A DNA stretch of 58,850 bases from Hyphomicrobiales bacterium. Its GTDB lineage: Bacteria > Pseudomonadota > Alphaproteobacteria > Rhizobiales > Rhizobiaceae. The notes below the pieces were generated by a model. It ran no database searches. It saw nothing but the letters and a program-made list of their open reading frames with translations, and was not told the origin of the DNA. The position numbers and the translations under genes are program-made. The first letter of the stretch is position 1, and each line of letters starts with the position of its first letter. Shown piece by piece: positions 8,411-17,343 of this stretch. The DNA lies in assembly GCA_900468625.1 (NCBI GenBank), contig UBUL01000003.1:1-58850 (forward strand), in the 5' to 3' direction.

Positions 8411-9157
8411 ATGTTGTGCGCATCATACTCAGAAAAATACAACTTATTGCTAGATGTTGAAACGGCGGATCGCATGTTGAGTGATCGCGGTGGACGCGAA
8501 GTAGTTGACGAGATATGCAGCAGAATACTTCAAATGAATTTGGAAGAAATATTCGGCGTGAGGTTGCTTCACAGACACAATATCATCTCATTTAACGAGT
8601 CGATGGTCGAATCCAACGAGTATATTGACGGTATTGGTTCCTGTCTTGTCACGAAACCGCGCGAGGCCGATCTCATCAAGTTCCCAAATCACTGGAGTAT
8701 CGCTGATAGCGCTGCAATTCCATTGGAATATTCCGTAGATCACCTTGTGTCGATAACAGACATCCCAGCGTCTGTCTTCAAAGACTTGGTTTTAGAGGCA
8801 GGCCGTATCCTCACGTCGTCGCAGCTTCAATCCATCTTGGGGATTTGCGTTATTCGGCGCGACTACTTTTCGACACGACCAGATGATCGAGCGATCTTGA
8901 TTGAAACAAGCGACGTCACTTCCCGGGCCAACATCGTTCGCTTTGAGGACGGCAAGAACTTTGATCCCAAATCGCTGATCACGACGACTTGGACAGCAAG
9001 GCGTGAGGACGATGGGACTGGTTGCAATACCTCGTGCATAGCTGGCTCGTGCGTACCTTTCTCGGCGTGCGTACGTGACGACGAAGGCAACCATTCGGAA
9101 CAAACTACCCATTCGAGAGGCGATCATAATCAGGTTCATTATGAGACAGGTGAGTGA
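8411..9157 (+). CDS. Unrecognised 248-residue protein with a Cys-rich tail
   Basis: This is the first gene of an apparent two-gene unit with the secreted aerolysin-like protein. The ATG at 8411 is chosen because GGAGG lies six bases before it; an ATG at 8396 is less well placed. No signal peptide or membrane span is visible. The N-terminal half contains a conserved-looking VRLLHRHNIISFNES. Near the C-terminus four cysteines follow the spacing C-x3-C-x4-C-x5-C (CNTSCIAGSCVPFSAC), then a hydrophilic His-rich tail. No function can be assigned. Possible roles are a partner, chaperone or protection factor for the next gene. Confidence 0.7.
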   Translation: MLCASYSEKYNLLLDVETADRMLSDRGGREVVDEICSRILQMNLEEIFGVRLLHRHNIISFNESMVESNEYIDGIGSCLVTKPREADLIKFPNHWSIADSAAIPLEYSVDHLVSITDIPASVFKDLVLEAGRILTSSQLQSILGICVIRRDYFSTRPDDRAILIETSDVTSRANIVRFEDGKNFDPKSLITTTWTARREDDGTGCNTSCIAGSCVPFSACVRDDEGNHSEQTTHSRGDHNQVHYETGE

Positions 9158-9191
9158 CTCGCAAACCTAACGTTATCGCAGAGGGGGTAAC

Positions 9192-10394
9192 ATGAAACGC
9201 TACGCTCTTACTTCCGCAATCTTATTGCTGGGTGCAGCACCTAGCTTCGCAGATACCGATGTCGCCTCATATCTCAATGCCGAGCTCGCGGCTAAAAAGA
9301 TAATGGTCAACAAAGTGAGAACCGAGAGAAAGGAATGGGTGGAATGCCATTTTGAGGGTCCCAACGGCAGGCCTCATCGCGAGTGCAATCGCTACTGGAA
9401 AGACGTCAACGTGGACTATACCGACCAAGCGAGGGTAACGAATGTTGCGATCTTAAACATCCAGCCTTTGAAATGGGAAGAAGCTCAGATCAAGACTCTC
9501 CCAGCTACGGCAAACATCCAGCGCCTCACGTATTCTAATTGCGGAGACGACCCATTTTCTACGAGCGTGACTCTTCAAGTCAAGGGGACCCATGCCAACA
9601 GCGTTTCCAAGACGCATTCACTCTCAACCAAAAGTGGTTTGGAGTTAAGGAACACCTTCAAGGCCGGCAACGGGATCTTCGGTGGAGAGACGTCGATCGG
9701 TATCAGTTTAGATGTGACCACATCGGATTCCACGACAAATGCTGAGCAGTTTTCAAGTGAGGAGACGAGGACTTGGGCCGCAACAATCAATCCGGCTCCA
9801 GGCCATTCAGGATACCTCCAGTTGCTTGCAATTCAGCAATCAATTGAGGTTCCATTTTCTACTACCATCATCGTCGACGCAGATCTTGAGGGCAACTCCA
9901 GTGGCCTCTCTAAGGCAAGCCAGGTCCTTAGTGAGGCAGAAAGGACGATGCCATTTGATGGTGTGGTCAAGGCAACGCAGTTGTCGGACTCATATGCAGG
10001 TAACTATAAGCCGGACGTACCACTCAAATGCGATGACCCACAATATAAGGGCAAGCAGGTGATGACGAAGACTGATACCACGGCGCCACTAGACTCTCTT
10101 GACAAAGTATATGCCGCCAATTTCGGAACGTTGCAGAAGACTTATGAGGCGATGACTACCCTTAAGACTGCTGCCGCGTCACATGATGCCTATCCCGAGG
10201 GTATAAGCGGTCAAATTGTTTATTCTACTGACATAACTGTGGGAGATGCAAAATGCGGATTTGATCCCCGAGGGCAGCCGAAGCTCGCACTGCACACGGC
10301 CGAATTTGGGAATTACTATAAATTCGAAAACGGGGTCATGCTGGCCCAGTGGGATGAATGGCTCGACAACTTTAAAGCTTGCCTTCCGGACTGA
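9192..10394 (+). CDS. Secreted protein with an aerolysin/ETX-MTX2-like region
   Basis: The 400-residue product starts at an ATG with a strong AGAGGGGG site. It has a classical signal peptide with likely cleavage after PSFA (residue 20). Residues about 95-240 look like an aerolysin-type beta-pore-forming module: alternating Ser/Thr strands around YSNCGDDPFSTSVTLQVKG, a glycine-rich amphipathic segment (FKAGNGIFGGETSIGISLDV), the Ser/Thr strand TTSDSTTNAEQFSSEETRTW, then PGHSGYLQL and a closing strand ending EVPFSTTIIVDADL. This is pattern recognition, not a database match. It follows the previous gene by 34 bases. A secreted, pore-forming or membrane-binding role is inferred; a non-toxic beta-rich surface protein is possible. 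Confidence 0.6.
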   Translation: MKRYALTSAILLLGAAPSFADTDVASYLNAELAAKKIMVNKVRTERKEWVECHFEGPNGRPHRECNRYWKDVNVDYTDQARVTNVAILNIQPLKWEEAQIKTLPATANIQRLTYSNCGDDPFSTSVTLQVKGTHANSVSKTHSLSTKSGLELRNTFKAGNGIFGGETSIGISLDVTTSDSTTNAEQFSSEETRTWAATINPAPGHSGYLQLLAIQQSIEVPFSTTIIVDADLEGNSSGLSKASQVLSEAERTMPFDGVVKATQLSDSYAGNYKPDVPLKCDDPQYKGKQVMTKTDTTAPLDSLDKVYAANFGTLQKTYEAMTTLKTAAASHDAYPEGISGQIVYSTDITVGDAKCGFDPRGQPKLALHTAEFGNYYKFENGVMLAQWDEWLDNFKACLPD

Positions 10395-10668
10395 ACGGCC
10401 GGCTTCCGTTAACACGGCGCATAGGTATATGTCGTGTTAGGAATTCATTGCTCACTCGGGCTCATCTTCGTGATGCAACGCGCATATGGGGAAGTTTGGG
10501 AGCAGGGGCGTTCCGATAAAATCCTGCCTGAGCGGCCGAAGCTGGAACCGTTCAAAAGCCGCTGAGAGAGGCTTGGCTCTAGATCCTGGCTCAGCGACGA
10601 AGGGTTCCGGAGTGACCTCGAACTCGTGAGGCCGCAAGCCGTCCGTCCCGCGTGCCATGTGGCGGCCA
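10395..10668. other. Convergent gap with an imperfect hairpin
   Basis: Between the secreted-protein gene and the convergent recombinase, TAACACG (10410-10416) and CGTGTTA (10433-10439) form a 7-bp inverted repeat with a partly paired interior. No T-run follows, so terminator function is doubtful. No gene is seen. Confidence 0.4.
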
Positions 10669-11835
10669 TCAGAGAAGGCGTGCCGCCCGGCCGCTGCGCC
10701 TTGTCGCGTTGTTATAGTAGCTGGAAGCTTGTTGGACCGACCGGTGACGTGACTGCTCCATGGCCTCGGGAAGGGGAATGCCGCGATTGGCGGCCTCGGT
10801 CAGATATCCCGAGCGCAGCCCGTGCGCCGAAAAATCCTCCCTCTCCAACCCCGCCATCTCCGCCCGCTGCTTCAGGATGGCATTGATCGACTGCGGATCG
10901 AGCGCGCGCCGCGACACCGTGCCCCAGCGCCCGATCGCCCGAAACACGCTGCCCTTCTCGATTTTGGCGGCCGCCAGCCAAGCGTTGAGCGCCTCGACCG
11001 GTCGGCCGGTCAGATAGACCACCTCATCCTGTTCGCCATCGGACGTCTTGGTGCGGCCAAGATGAATGGCGAGAGAGAGGAGGGGAGAGCCGCCGGGCAC
11101 GTCGATCGGCGCCTCGACAGAGAGCTGCTCGACGCGCAATCCGGCGATTTCGCTGCGCCGGCGGCCGCCGGAGCCGAAGGCGACCATCAGGATCGCCCGG
11201 TCACGAAGATCACGCAGACTATCGGTCGCGCAGGTCGCCAGCAGTTTTGCCAGCACGTCGCCGGTAACCGCCTTGGCGCTCTTGCGACGGCGTTGTCTCG
11301 GGACGGCGCGCACGGCGAGCCGAATAGCGGATTTGAGGGCTGGTGAGGCGAAGGCGCCATCGAGGCCACGCCATTTCGTCAGGGTCGACCAGCTGGCCAA
11401 CCGCCGGCGCACCGTATCCGGCGCATGCGGGCCGGAGGCTTTCAGAAACCCCTGGCGTCGGAGGTTATCAGCGACCTCGGTTGGCATGCCGTGATCGGGA
11501 TCGGCGGTACGCTTCTCTGGATCCCAGAGATGATGGGCGACGAATTTGAGCAACAGCGCTTCAGGCGCCGGCCAGGGGAGGGCCTTTCCGGTGGCCGCCA
11601 GGCCCCAGGCTTCAAGATAGGCGAGATCGGAGGTCAGTGCCCGCAGGGTATTGTCGCCCATGCCGCGTTCGACAAGATGCTTGAGGGTTTCGACATCCTG
11701 GTCGCTCAGCAGCTCGGCGAGCTCGTCGCGCCGTTCCATCGGCAGGACGGCGGCAATGGTGTCGAGTTCTTCGGCGCGGCGCTCGACAGCAGTCAGGAAT
11801 GTTTTGGCTTTGGCCACGATCGCTCCCAAAATCAA
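10669..11835 (-). CDS. Tyrosine recombinase/phage-type integrase
   Basis: This 388-residue site-specific recombinase has an N-terminal SAM-like core-binding region (about 50-170) and a catalytic domain. The active-site residues are visible: the first Arg in GSGGRRRSEIAGL, HGLR (His338, Arg341), a second His at about 364 (SRHRSV) and the Tyr nucleophile in SSYYNNA at about 373. It is therefore probably active. A partial copy of its C-terminal segment lies at 8100-8216, and the secreted aerolysin-like gene pair lies between the two copies. Its target site is not apparent. Confidence 0.92.
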   Translation of the reverse strand: MILGAIVAKAKTFLTAVERRAEELDTIAAVLPMERRDELAELLSDQDVETLKHLVERGMGDNTLRALTSDLAYLEAWGLAATGKALPWPAPEALLLKFVAHHLWDPEKRTADPDHGMPTEVADNLRRQGFLKASGPHAPDTVRRRLASWSTLTKWRGLDGAFASPALKSAIRLAVRAVPRQRRRKSAKAVTGDVLAKLLATCATDSLRDLRDRAILMVAFGSGGRRRSEIAGLRVEQLSVEAPIDVPGGSPLLSLAIHLGRTKTSDGEQDEVVYLTGRPVEALNAWLAAAKIEKGSVFRAIGRWGTVSRRALDPQSINAILKQRAEMAGLEREDFSAHGLRSGYLTEAANRGIPLPEAMEQSRHRSVQQASSYYNNATRRSGRAARLL

Positions 11836-12243
11836 CGGATTCGGTGGCCTTCACGGCCGTGATTTGCCCCGATTCTCACCGTGTCGATTAGCTTGATTAA
11901 GCGGAATCAATTTCCTTGGAATGATACAGTTTATTGCCAGCCTGGATCAGTGGAATCTTTCGGATCGACCAGAATGCCAACACCGGACATTCGCCTCGAG
12001 CTACGATAACTCTGATTTGGGGCCGGGGCGAACAGTCAGCTTCTTGCAAGCCGGTAAACACAAGACGGCATCCAAGTGGGACGTGCCGGCGTGAAGATTC
12101 AGCGACACACAGCTGTCGAAACTCGCGCTTCATTGCGCCTTTGCTATCGCAGTTGAGCATCTCATGATTAATATGGCCAGTCCCTCGTTCGATCGGATCA
12201 AGCAGATATTGAAGAAGCGCCGAAGACGACGATTTGTCTGCAC
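11836..12243. other. Intergenic region, no supported gene
   Basis: These 408 bases lie between the recombinase and the regulator. A minus-strand frame of 128 codons covers it (11897-12283), overlaps the regulator's end and has a short stretch reminiscent of PilZ proteins (RRHVPLGCRLVF). That is too weak to call. Confidence 0.35.
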
Positions 12244-13671
12244 CTACAAACATCGCGTGATTGTCTCGATCAGGCGCTCGCACGTCCGCACCACGTTCTT
12301 GATAGGTGCGGTCGCGACGCCGAGCAGCAGCCCTGCCTCTGCCATTTCAGCGGACGCGTACCAGGGCGAAAGCGGTGCGGGAAACGTGCCGAAGGTCAAT
12401 GCATCCCTGGCGATCGCAACGTCGGGCGCGCCCTTAGGCAGTTTAAGGAGGACCGACAGGCCCGGGGCCGAGACCGAGTCCGGGCCTAGGGTGTCGCGGA
12501 AATAGTCGAGAACCGGCTGCCGGGCCGCCGCGTAGGCACGTTTGATCCTCCTCAGGTGCCGCATGTAGTGCCCTTCTCGTATGAACTCGGAAATCGCCAA
12601 CTGAACCGACGGACCGGGAGGCGGAGACAGGCAGGCCGCCACTTCGGCGAACCGGCCTGCGAGTTCGGCAGGAGCGATAACGAAACCGAGCCGGAGCGCC
12701 GGACTGATCGTCTTGCTGAACGAACCAATGTGAATGACACAGCCGCCGTTATCGATCGAGGCGAGCGCCGGCGCAGCCCGCCCGCTCAACTGGAGTTCGC
12801 TCAGGTAGTCGTCCTCGACGATCCAGGCTCCGGTGCGCTCCGCCCACGCGAGAAGTTGCAGCCGTCTCTGCAGAGAAAGTGTCGCGCCAAGTGGTGCCTG
12901 TTGGCCCGGCGTCAGCACCGCGAGCTTCGCTTCGGGGTAGTTGCGTGTTCCGTGGTCGACGTTAAGGCCTTCACCGTCGACGGGGACCGGGACCGGAAGC
13001 ACATGAGCAAGTTCAAGTGCCCGCCGGGTCCAAGGAAATCCGGGATCCTCGAACCACGCGCTGTGGCCGTGCAGTCCGAGGACGTTGAGGGTCAGTCCAA
13101 ATCCGCCTGCGAAGCCGCCGGTGATGATGATCTGAGAAGCCGAGCAGTTGATCCCTCTGGCCACGGCCAGATACGCTGCGATCTCACGTCTCAACTCGAG
13201 CTCTCCGCGAGGATCCGGGTACAGAGGCGGCGCACTCAGCTCGGCGCGAACGGCACTTGCACGCAGCCGGGCGAGCAATTTGGACGGGATCGCATGAGAC
13301 GCCGGAACGCCCATCTGAAACAGTGCTGGCCCTTGAGTCATCTCCAGATAAGTCTCAAGAAATGAGCCTGCCGTCGGCGGCGTCCCCCTTTTGGAACCGG
13401 AGCGGGGACGATCGGCCACCCGCGTTCCCGCGGCCCCCGAAGCTTCGATCAACTGCGCGGCGGCGAGCTTCTCGTAGGCGGTCCGTACCGTTCCCCGTGC
13501 GACACCGAGCTGGACTGCAAGGTCCTGCCACGAGGGAAGCCGTGCACCCGGTTCAAGTACCCCATCCTCTATGGCTCTGGCGATCCCATTGCGGATCTGC
13601 TCGGACAGGGAGCGTGATTCCGCCCGGTCCACGGCCAACTTCAGCAGCGTGTTCATTTGGTCATGGTACAC
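12244..13671 (-). CDS. MocR/PdxR-type regulator (GntR + aminotransferase fold)
   Basis: MocR-family regulators join a GntR winged helix to a fold-type I, PLP-dependent aminotransferase-like domain. The 475-residue product shows both: the winged helix at about 10-85 (LSEQIRNGIARAIEDGVLEPG then LPSWQDLAVQLGVARGTVRTA), and the large domain with VEDDYLSEL and the PLP-lysine motif SFSKTISPALRLGF. It is transcribed away from the cupin-AhpD-HD-HD-SDR cluster; the 78-base gap contains GGTCATGGTACA, a plausible operator. It very likely controls that cluster. The ligand is unknown. Confidence 0.9.
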   Translation of the reverse strand: MYHDQMNTLLKLAVDRAESRSLSEQIRNGIARAIEDGVLEPGARLPSWQDLAVQLGVARGTVRTAYEKLAAAQLIEASGAAGTRVADRPRSGSKRGTPPTAGSFLETYLEMTQGPALFQMGVPASHAIPSKLLARLRASAVRAELSAPPLYPDPRGELELRREIAAYLAVARGINCSASQIIITGGFAGGFGLTLNVLGLHGHSAWFEDPGFPWTRRALELAHVLPVPVPVDGEGLNVDHGTRNYPEAKLAVLTPGQQAPLGATLSLQRRLQLLAWAERTGAWIVEDDYLSELQLSGRAAPALASIDNGGCVIHIGSFSKTISPALRLGFVIAPAELAGRFAEVAACLSPPPGPSVQLAISEFIREGHYMRHLRRIKRAYAAARQPVLDYFRDTLGPDSVSAPGLSVLLKLPKGAPDVAIARDALTFGTFPAPLSPWYASAEMAEAGLLLGVATAPIKNVVRTCERLIETITRCL

Positions 13672-13749
13672 TAATTCTTCGCGTTCTTGGTTCTTTTTTT
13701 TGGATCATGATGAGAGCATTTTGAATGCGTCTCTGAAGGAGAATGAACC

Positions 13750-14172
13750 ATGAAACGATCGATAAATCGCGCCGCAACTGCACTTACGGTTGCAATTTCG
13801 ATTGCGGGACCAGTGCCGGCCCACGACGCCGAGCGGGAAAGCGTCACGCCGAAGTTCGCCCAGGCACTCGCCAACATTCCCGGTAAGTCCATGCGCGTCG
13901 TCGAGGTTGACTACGCGCCCGGCGCTTCCTCGCTCCCGCACACGCACGCCCCGTCCGCCTTCATCTACGCCTACGTCCTCTCGGGCGAGGTGGAGTCGAA
14001 GGTCAACGACGGCGAAACCCGTAGGTACAAGGCGGGCGAAAGCTGGTTCGAGGCGCCCGGCGCCGTTCACTCGATCAGCCGCAACGCCAGCGACACGGTG
14101 CCGGCAAGACTGCTTGCCGTCTTCGTCGTCGATACCGACGAGACGAAACTCACCACCCCTGTCAAGGAATAA
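13750..14172 (+). CDS. Exported cupin-domain protein
   Basis: The 140-residue product begins with a signal peptide (cleavage probably after VPAHA-like GPVPA, residue 24). It then forms a single small beta-barrel cupin with the metal-binding motif HTHAPSAFIYAYVLSGEVE (about 73-91) and the second motif AGESWFEAPGAVHSI (about 98-112). ATG is preceded by AAGGAG. First gene of the putative MocR-controlled operon; 14 bases separate it from the next. It might act as a periplasmic dioxygenase or isomerase; the substrate is unknown. Confidence 0.85.
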   Translation: MKRSINRAATALTVAISIAGPVPAHDAERESVTPKFAQALANIPGKSMRVVEVDYAPGASSLPHTHAPSAFIYAYVLSGEVESKVNDGETRRYKAGESWFEAPGAVHSISRNASDTVPARLLAVFVVDTDETKLTTPVKE

Positions 14173-14186
14173 AAGGAACTCGAACG

Positions 14187-14642
14187 ATGACAAGAAGGCT
14201 CGACTACAATCAGGTTGCTCCAAACGGCGCCAAGGCGCTCGGCGGCGTCTATGGCTACGTGCTCCAGAGCGGTCTGCCGGGTGAACTGGTAGACCTCGTG
14301 TATCTGCGCGTATCCCAGATCAACAACTGCGCCTACTGCCTCGACATGCATACTCGCGAGCTCCTGAAGCGCGGCGTGAAGATCGAAAAGCTCGCGCTGG
14401 TTCAGGCATGGGAGGAAGGCGGCAACCTCTTCAGCGAGGCCGAGCGCGCTGCGCTTGCCTGGGCCGAAACCGTGACTCTTGTTGCGGAGACAGGCGTACC
14501 GGACGGCGCATACGAGGCGGCACGCCAGGTCTTCGACGAGAAGCAGCTTGTCGATCTTACGATCGCCATCAGCCTGATGAACAGCTACAATCGCATGGCG
14601 ATCAGCTTCCGCAACACGCCTCAAGCGGTCCTCGAGACCTGA
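14187..14642 (+). CDS. AhpD/carboxymuconolactone decarboxylase-like protein
   Basis: The 151-residue product has the CMD/AhpD core: RVSQINNCAYCLDMHTREL (about 44-62), containing the C-x-x-C pair (CAYC) and following histidine used by AhpD-like peroxidases. The segment LAWAETVTLVAE is also typical. Length fits single-domain AhpD-like proteins. It sits inside the five-gene cluster, so it may protect against peroxide or act in thiol redox in the same pathway. Substrate unknown. Confidence 0.88.
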   Translation: MTRRLDYNQVAPNGAKALGGVYGYVLQSGLPGELVDLVYLRVSQINNCAYCLDMHTRELLKRGVKIEKLALVQAWEEGGNLFSEAERAALAWAETVTLVAETGVPDGAYEAARQVFDEKQLVDLTIAISLMNSYNRMAISFRNTPQAVLET

Positions 14643-14655
14643 CGGAGGACAGAAC

Positions 14656-15318
14656 ATGGCTGTCGTTGAAATTTCCGGCATCAGGATTCCGGACAGCAGG
14701 CTGGCCCGCGAAGCGAGCGAGTTCGTCCGAGAGATGGAGAGCACGTTGCTGTTCGAGCACTCCACGCGTGTCTATTTCTGGGGCGCGATGGCCGGGCAGC
14801 GGAGGGGCCTGAACTTCGATCGGGAACTGCTCTTCGCGGCGGCCATGTTCCACGACATCGGCCTGACAGCGGGCTTCAAGGAGAGCAGCCTGCGCTTCGA
14901 AGTCGACGGCGCGAACGCCGCCCGTGACTTTCTTCGCGGCCACGGCATCTCGGAAGACGACATGCAGAAGGTCTGGCTCGCGATCGCGCTGCACACGACG
15001 CCGGGGATTTCGGCGCATCTGGACCCTATTGCTTGTATGACCGCCGAAGGCGTCATGATGGACCTCGTCGGCGCCGGCTATAACCGGTTCGACGAAGACC
15101 AGCGAGCTGCCGTCGAAGCAGCGTATCCGCGCGGAGCCGGCTTCGCTGAAGGCCTACTCCAGGCACTTTACGATGGCCTGGAGCACCGACCGGACGTCAC
15201 TCAGGGAACAGGTCTCGCCGACGTGATGGCGGACAAGAACGCTCATTTCCATCGCCGCAACTTCTGCTGCCTGATGCGGAATTCCCCGTGGGCATGCGAC
15301 GATTGCAGCTCCAGCTAA
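14656..15318 (+). CDS. HD-domain hydrolase, first of a tandem pair
   Basis: The 220-residue product has the HD-superfamily metal ligands: H in LLFEHSTRVYFWGAM (about 35-49), the HD pair in AAMFHDIGL (about 68-76) and a later H in IALHTTPGI (about 114-122). The pattern resembles the cyanamide hydratase-like HD group. It is closely related in sequence to the next gene, so the two arose by tandem duplication. The C-terminus (RNFCCLMRNSPWACDDC) is Cys-rich, unlike the sister. Cytoplasmic; substrate unknown. Confidence 0.85.
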   Translation: MAVVEISGIRIPDSRLAREASEFVREMESTLLFEHSTRVYFWGAMAGQRRGLNFDRELLFAAAMFHDIGLTAGFKESSLRFEVDGANAARDFLRGHGISEDDMQKVWLAIALHTTPGISAHLDPIACMTAEGVMMDLVGAGYNRFDEDQRAAVEAAYPRGAGFAEGLLQALYDGLEHRPDVTQGTGLADVMADKNAHFHRRNFCCLMRNSPWACDDCSSS

Positions 15319-15329
15319 GAGGTTTTCCC

Positions 15330-16010
15330 ATGTCGAAAATACCAGACGGAGTACGAATCCCTGACAGCCAGATTGCCCGCGAGGTCACCGAATTCATCCG
15401 TGACACCGAGAGCGACCTGCTCTTTCACCACTCCGTACGGGTCTACTTCTGGGGAGCGATGACCGGAAACAGAAAGCGAATGATCTTCGACCCTGAACTG
15501 CTCTATACGGCATGCATGTTCCACGACCTAGGACTGACAGACCAATATGGTGACAGCCAGCTCCGCTTCGAGGTCGACGGCGCCAATGCCGCAGCCGACT
15601 TCCTTAGAAGCCGTGGGATTGCGCCAGAGCAGATCGAGATCGTCTGGAACGCTGTCGCGCTTCACACCACTCCCGGGATTCCGGAATTCATGCGCCCGGA
15701 GATCGCACTGGTTCAGGCGGGCGCCGGAATGGACGTTGTCGGACGTGGTTTCGACGAGTTTTCCCCCGCGGAACGCGAGGCTGTCGTCGCAGCATATCCT
15801 CGCGAGGACGCCTTCGCAGACGGCATCATTGAAGCCTTCTATCATGGAATGAAGCATCGTCCTCAGAGCACGTTCGGTACATTCAACGACGACGTCCCCG
15901 CGTTCAAGGATCCAACGTTCGAGCGGGTCGACATCTGCAAGGCGATATTCAGCTCCCGATGGAAAGTCGAGCCTCGCCGCTGCGGAAACGCTTACGATCA
16001 CGCTCATTGA
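15330..16010 (+). CDS. HD-domain hydrolase, second of a tandem pair
   Basis: The start is ATG 15330 (MSKIPDGVRI), 11 bases after the first HD gene, preceded by AAGAGG. The 226-residue protein keeps the same ligands as its neighbour: HHSVRVYFWGAM, ACMFHDLGL and VALHTTPGIP. It resembles cyanamide hydratase-type HD enzymes. Retention of every metal ligand in both copies argues that both are active, possibly on different substrates or as a heteromer. The C-terminus differs from the first copy. Confidence 0.85.
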   Translation: MSKIPDGVRIPDSQIAREVTEFIRDTESDLLFHHSVRVYFWGAMTGNRKRMIFDPELLYTACMFHDLGLTDQYGDSQLRFEVDGANAAADFLRSRGIAPEQIEIVWNAVALHTTPGIPEFMRPEIALVQAGAGMDVVGRGFDEFSPAEREAVVAAYPREDAFADGIIEAFYHGMKHRPQSTFGTFNDDVPAFKDPTFERVDICKAIFSSRWKVEPRRCGNAYDHAH

Positions 16011-16111
16011 GCAAATGAGAATTTCCGGGTCTGCCGACGTTCACCTCTGCTCGCTACTGCGGATGTTGGATTGCCGAGCCCTGCGCACTCGATCAGAGGA
16101 AAAATACGACC

Positions 16112-16831
16112 ATGAAGACACGAACGTTTCTCGTCACCGGTGCGAGCAGAGGCATTGGCAGAGCGCTGTCACATCGCCTCGCCGAATCCGGCCATCTGGT
16201 TGTCGGCATCGCACGTGGGAAGGACTCGACCTTCCCTGGGGAGCTGGCCGCTATCGATCTCGATGACGACAGCGCTGCCGCCGAGGCATTGGCAGACATG
16301 GCGAAAAAGTACTCCTTCGACGGCGTGGTGAACAATGTCGGAATGGCCAAGCTCCACCGTCTCGGGGAGATCGATCTGGCCGACGTCGACGACATGCTCC
16401 GCTTGAATATCCACTCGACAATCCAGACCACCCAAGCCGTCCTGCCAAGTCTCATGGAGAAGAGATGGGGAAGGATCGTTAACGTGACGAGCCTTGTGAC
16501 GACCGGGACACCGCTCAGGAGCGGATACGCGGCTGCGAAGGCTGCGGTCAACAGTCTCACGCGAACATGGGCGATGGAACTCGCCGAGACCGGCGTGACC
16601 GTCAACGCCGTTGCGCCCGGTCCAACTGAGACCGAGATGTTTCGGCGAAACACCCCCGCCGGCAGCGAGGCCGAAGCTCGCTTTCTTTCGATGATTCCGA
16701 TGAGGCGCCTGGGTAAGCCGGAGGAGATCGCCGCCGCGATCGCCTTTCTGCTCTCGGAGGACGCATCCTTTATTACTGGCCAGATCCTCTTTGCAGATGG
16801 TGGCGGGTCGGTCGGACGAGCCTCGACCTGA
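16112..16831 (+). CDS. Short-chain dehydrogenase/reductase
   Basis: The 239-residue product is a classical SDR: cofactor motif TGASRGIGRA (near 9-18), NNVG in place of the usual NNAG (about 75-78), a Ser-Tyr-Lys triad (SLVTTG...YAAAKAAV, Tyr about 149) and PGPTETEMF. It looks like FabG-type oxidoreductases. It is 101 bases after the second HD gene, on the same strand, and closes the cluster. An NAD(P)-linked step on an alcohol or ketone is expected. Confidence 0.9.
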   Translation: MKTRTFLVTGASRGIGRALSHRLAESGHLVVGIARGKDSTFPGELAAIDLDDDSAAAEALADMAKKYSFDGVVNNVGMAKLHRLGEIDLADVDDMLRLNIHSTIQTTQAVLPSLMEKRWGRIVNVTSLVTTGTPLRSGYAAAKAAVNSLTRTWAMELAETGVTVNAVAPGPTETEMFRRNTPAGSEAEARFLSMIPMRRLGKPEEIAAAIAFLLSEDASFITGQILFADGGGSVGRAST

Positions 16832-17343
16832 CAGTTCAGAAAGGGCGCGCCGTATCTCAGCGACGGCTCGTCAAGCTTGCAGCCGCGGAACCAGAACGAT
16901 CCGCTGCCGCTACAGAAGCTCGAGAAGAAGACGCTCCACCACGAACCTTCACTGGCCTGTTCAAGCCGCGCTTAGCGGCCGGTAAGCGCGGCGTCGGCTT
17001 GACGTTCTCGACCGTCTTTGTGACCCCGCCACTTAATGGCCTTTAATGAAGTGACCGAACCTCATGCCGTTTTGGGTCTGACCCACGACAGCGATGACGT
17101 CCTCGGGAGTACGTCGGGCCGCTGTCGGAACTGCAGCTTATGGGACGTTTTCGTACCGGCTTGAAAAGCTAAAATGAGGGCGCAAAGCTGCACCCTAGCA
17201 TTCGGGCGCCGATGACCGGTTTGAACCTGAGCAGCCAATTTTTTTAGAACGTCTTTCAATACCTAGCGTCTTCCAGCTGTTATTTTTGGAGAGCATTCTA
17301 CGATCTGCAAAATTGATTGTGATACGTCGGCCCGGAGGCCTCA
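16832..17343. other. Intergenic region, probably includes the left end of the tni element
   Basis: These 512 bases hold no supported gene. A transposition module starts at 17344, so its left terminus should lie here. TGTCGGAACTGCAGC at about 17121 begins like a Tn402/Tn5053-type end (5'-TGTC), but I could not find its inverted partner on the right, so the boundary is unproven. Confidence 0.4.

Noticed and set aside
10822..11346. 174-codon plus-strand frame opposite the recombinase
   Set aside because: Antisense shadow of a gene with clear active-site residues.
11897..12283. 128-codon minus-strand frame between recombinase and MocR-type gene, faintly PilZ-like
   Set aside because: It overlaps the regulator's 3' end and the resemblance covers about a dozen residues only.
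13705..14765. Minus-strand frames opposite the cupin and AhpD-like genes
   Set aside because: Antisense shadows; the plus-strand genes carry signal peptide and catalytic motifs.
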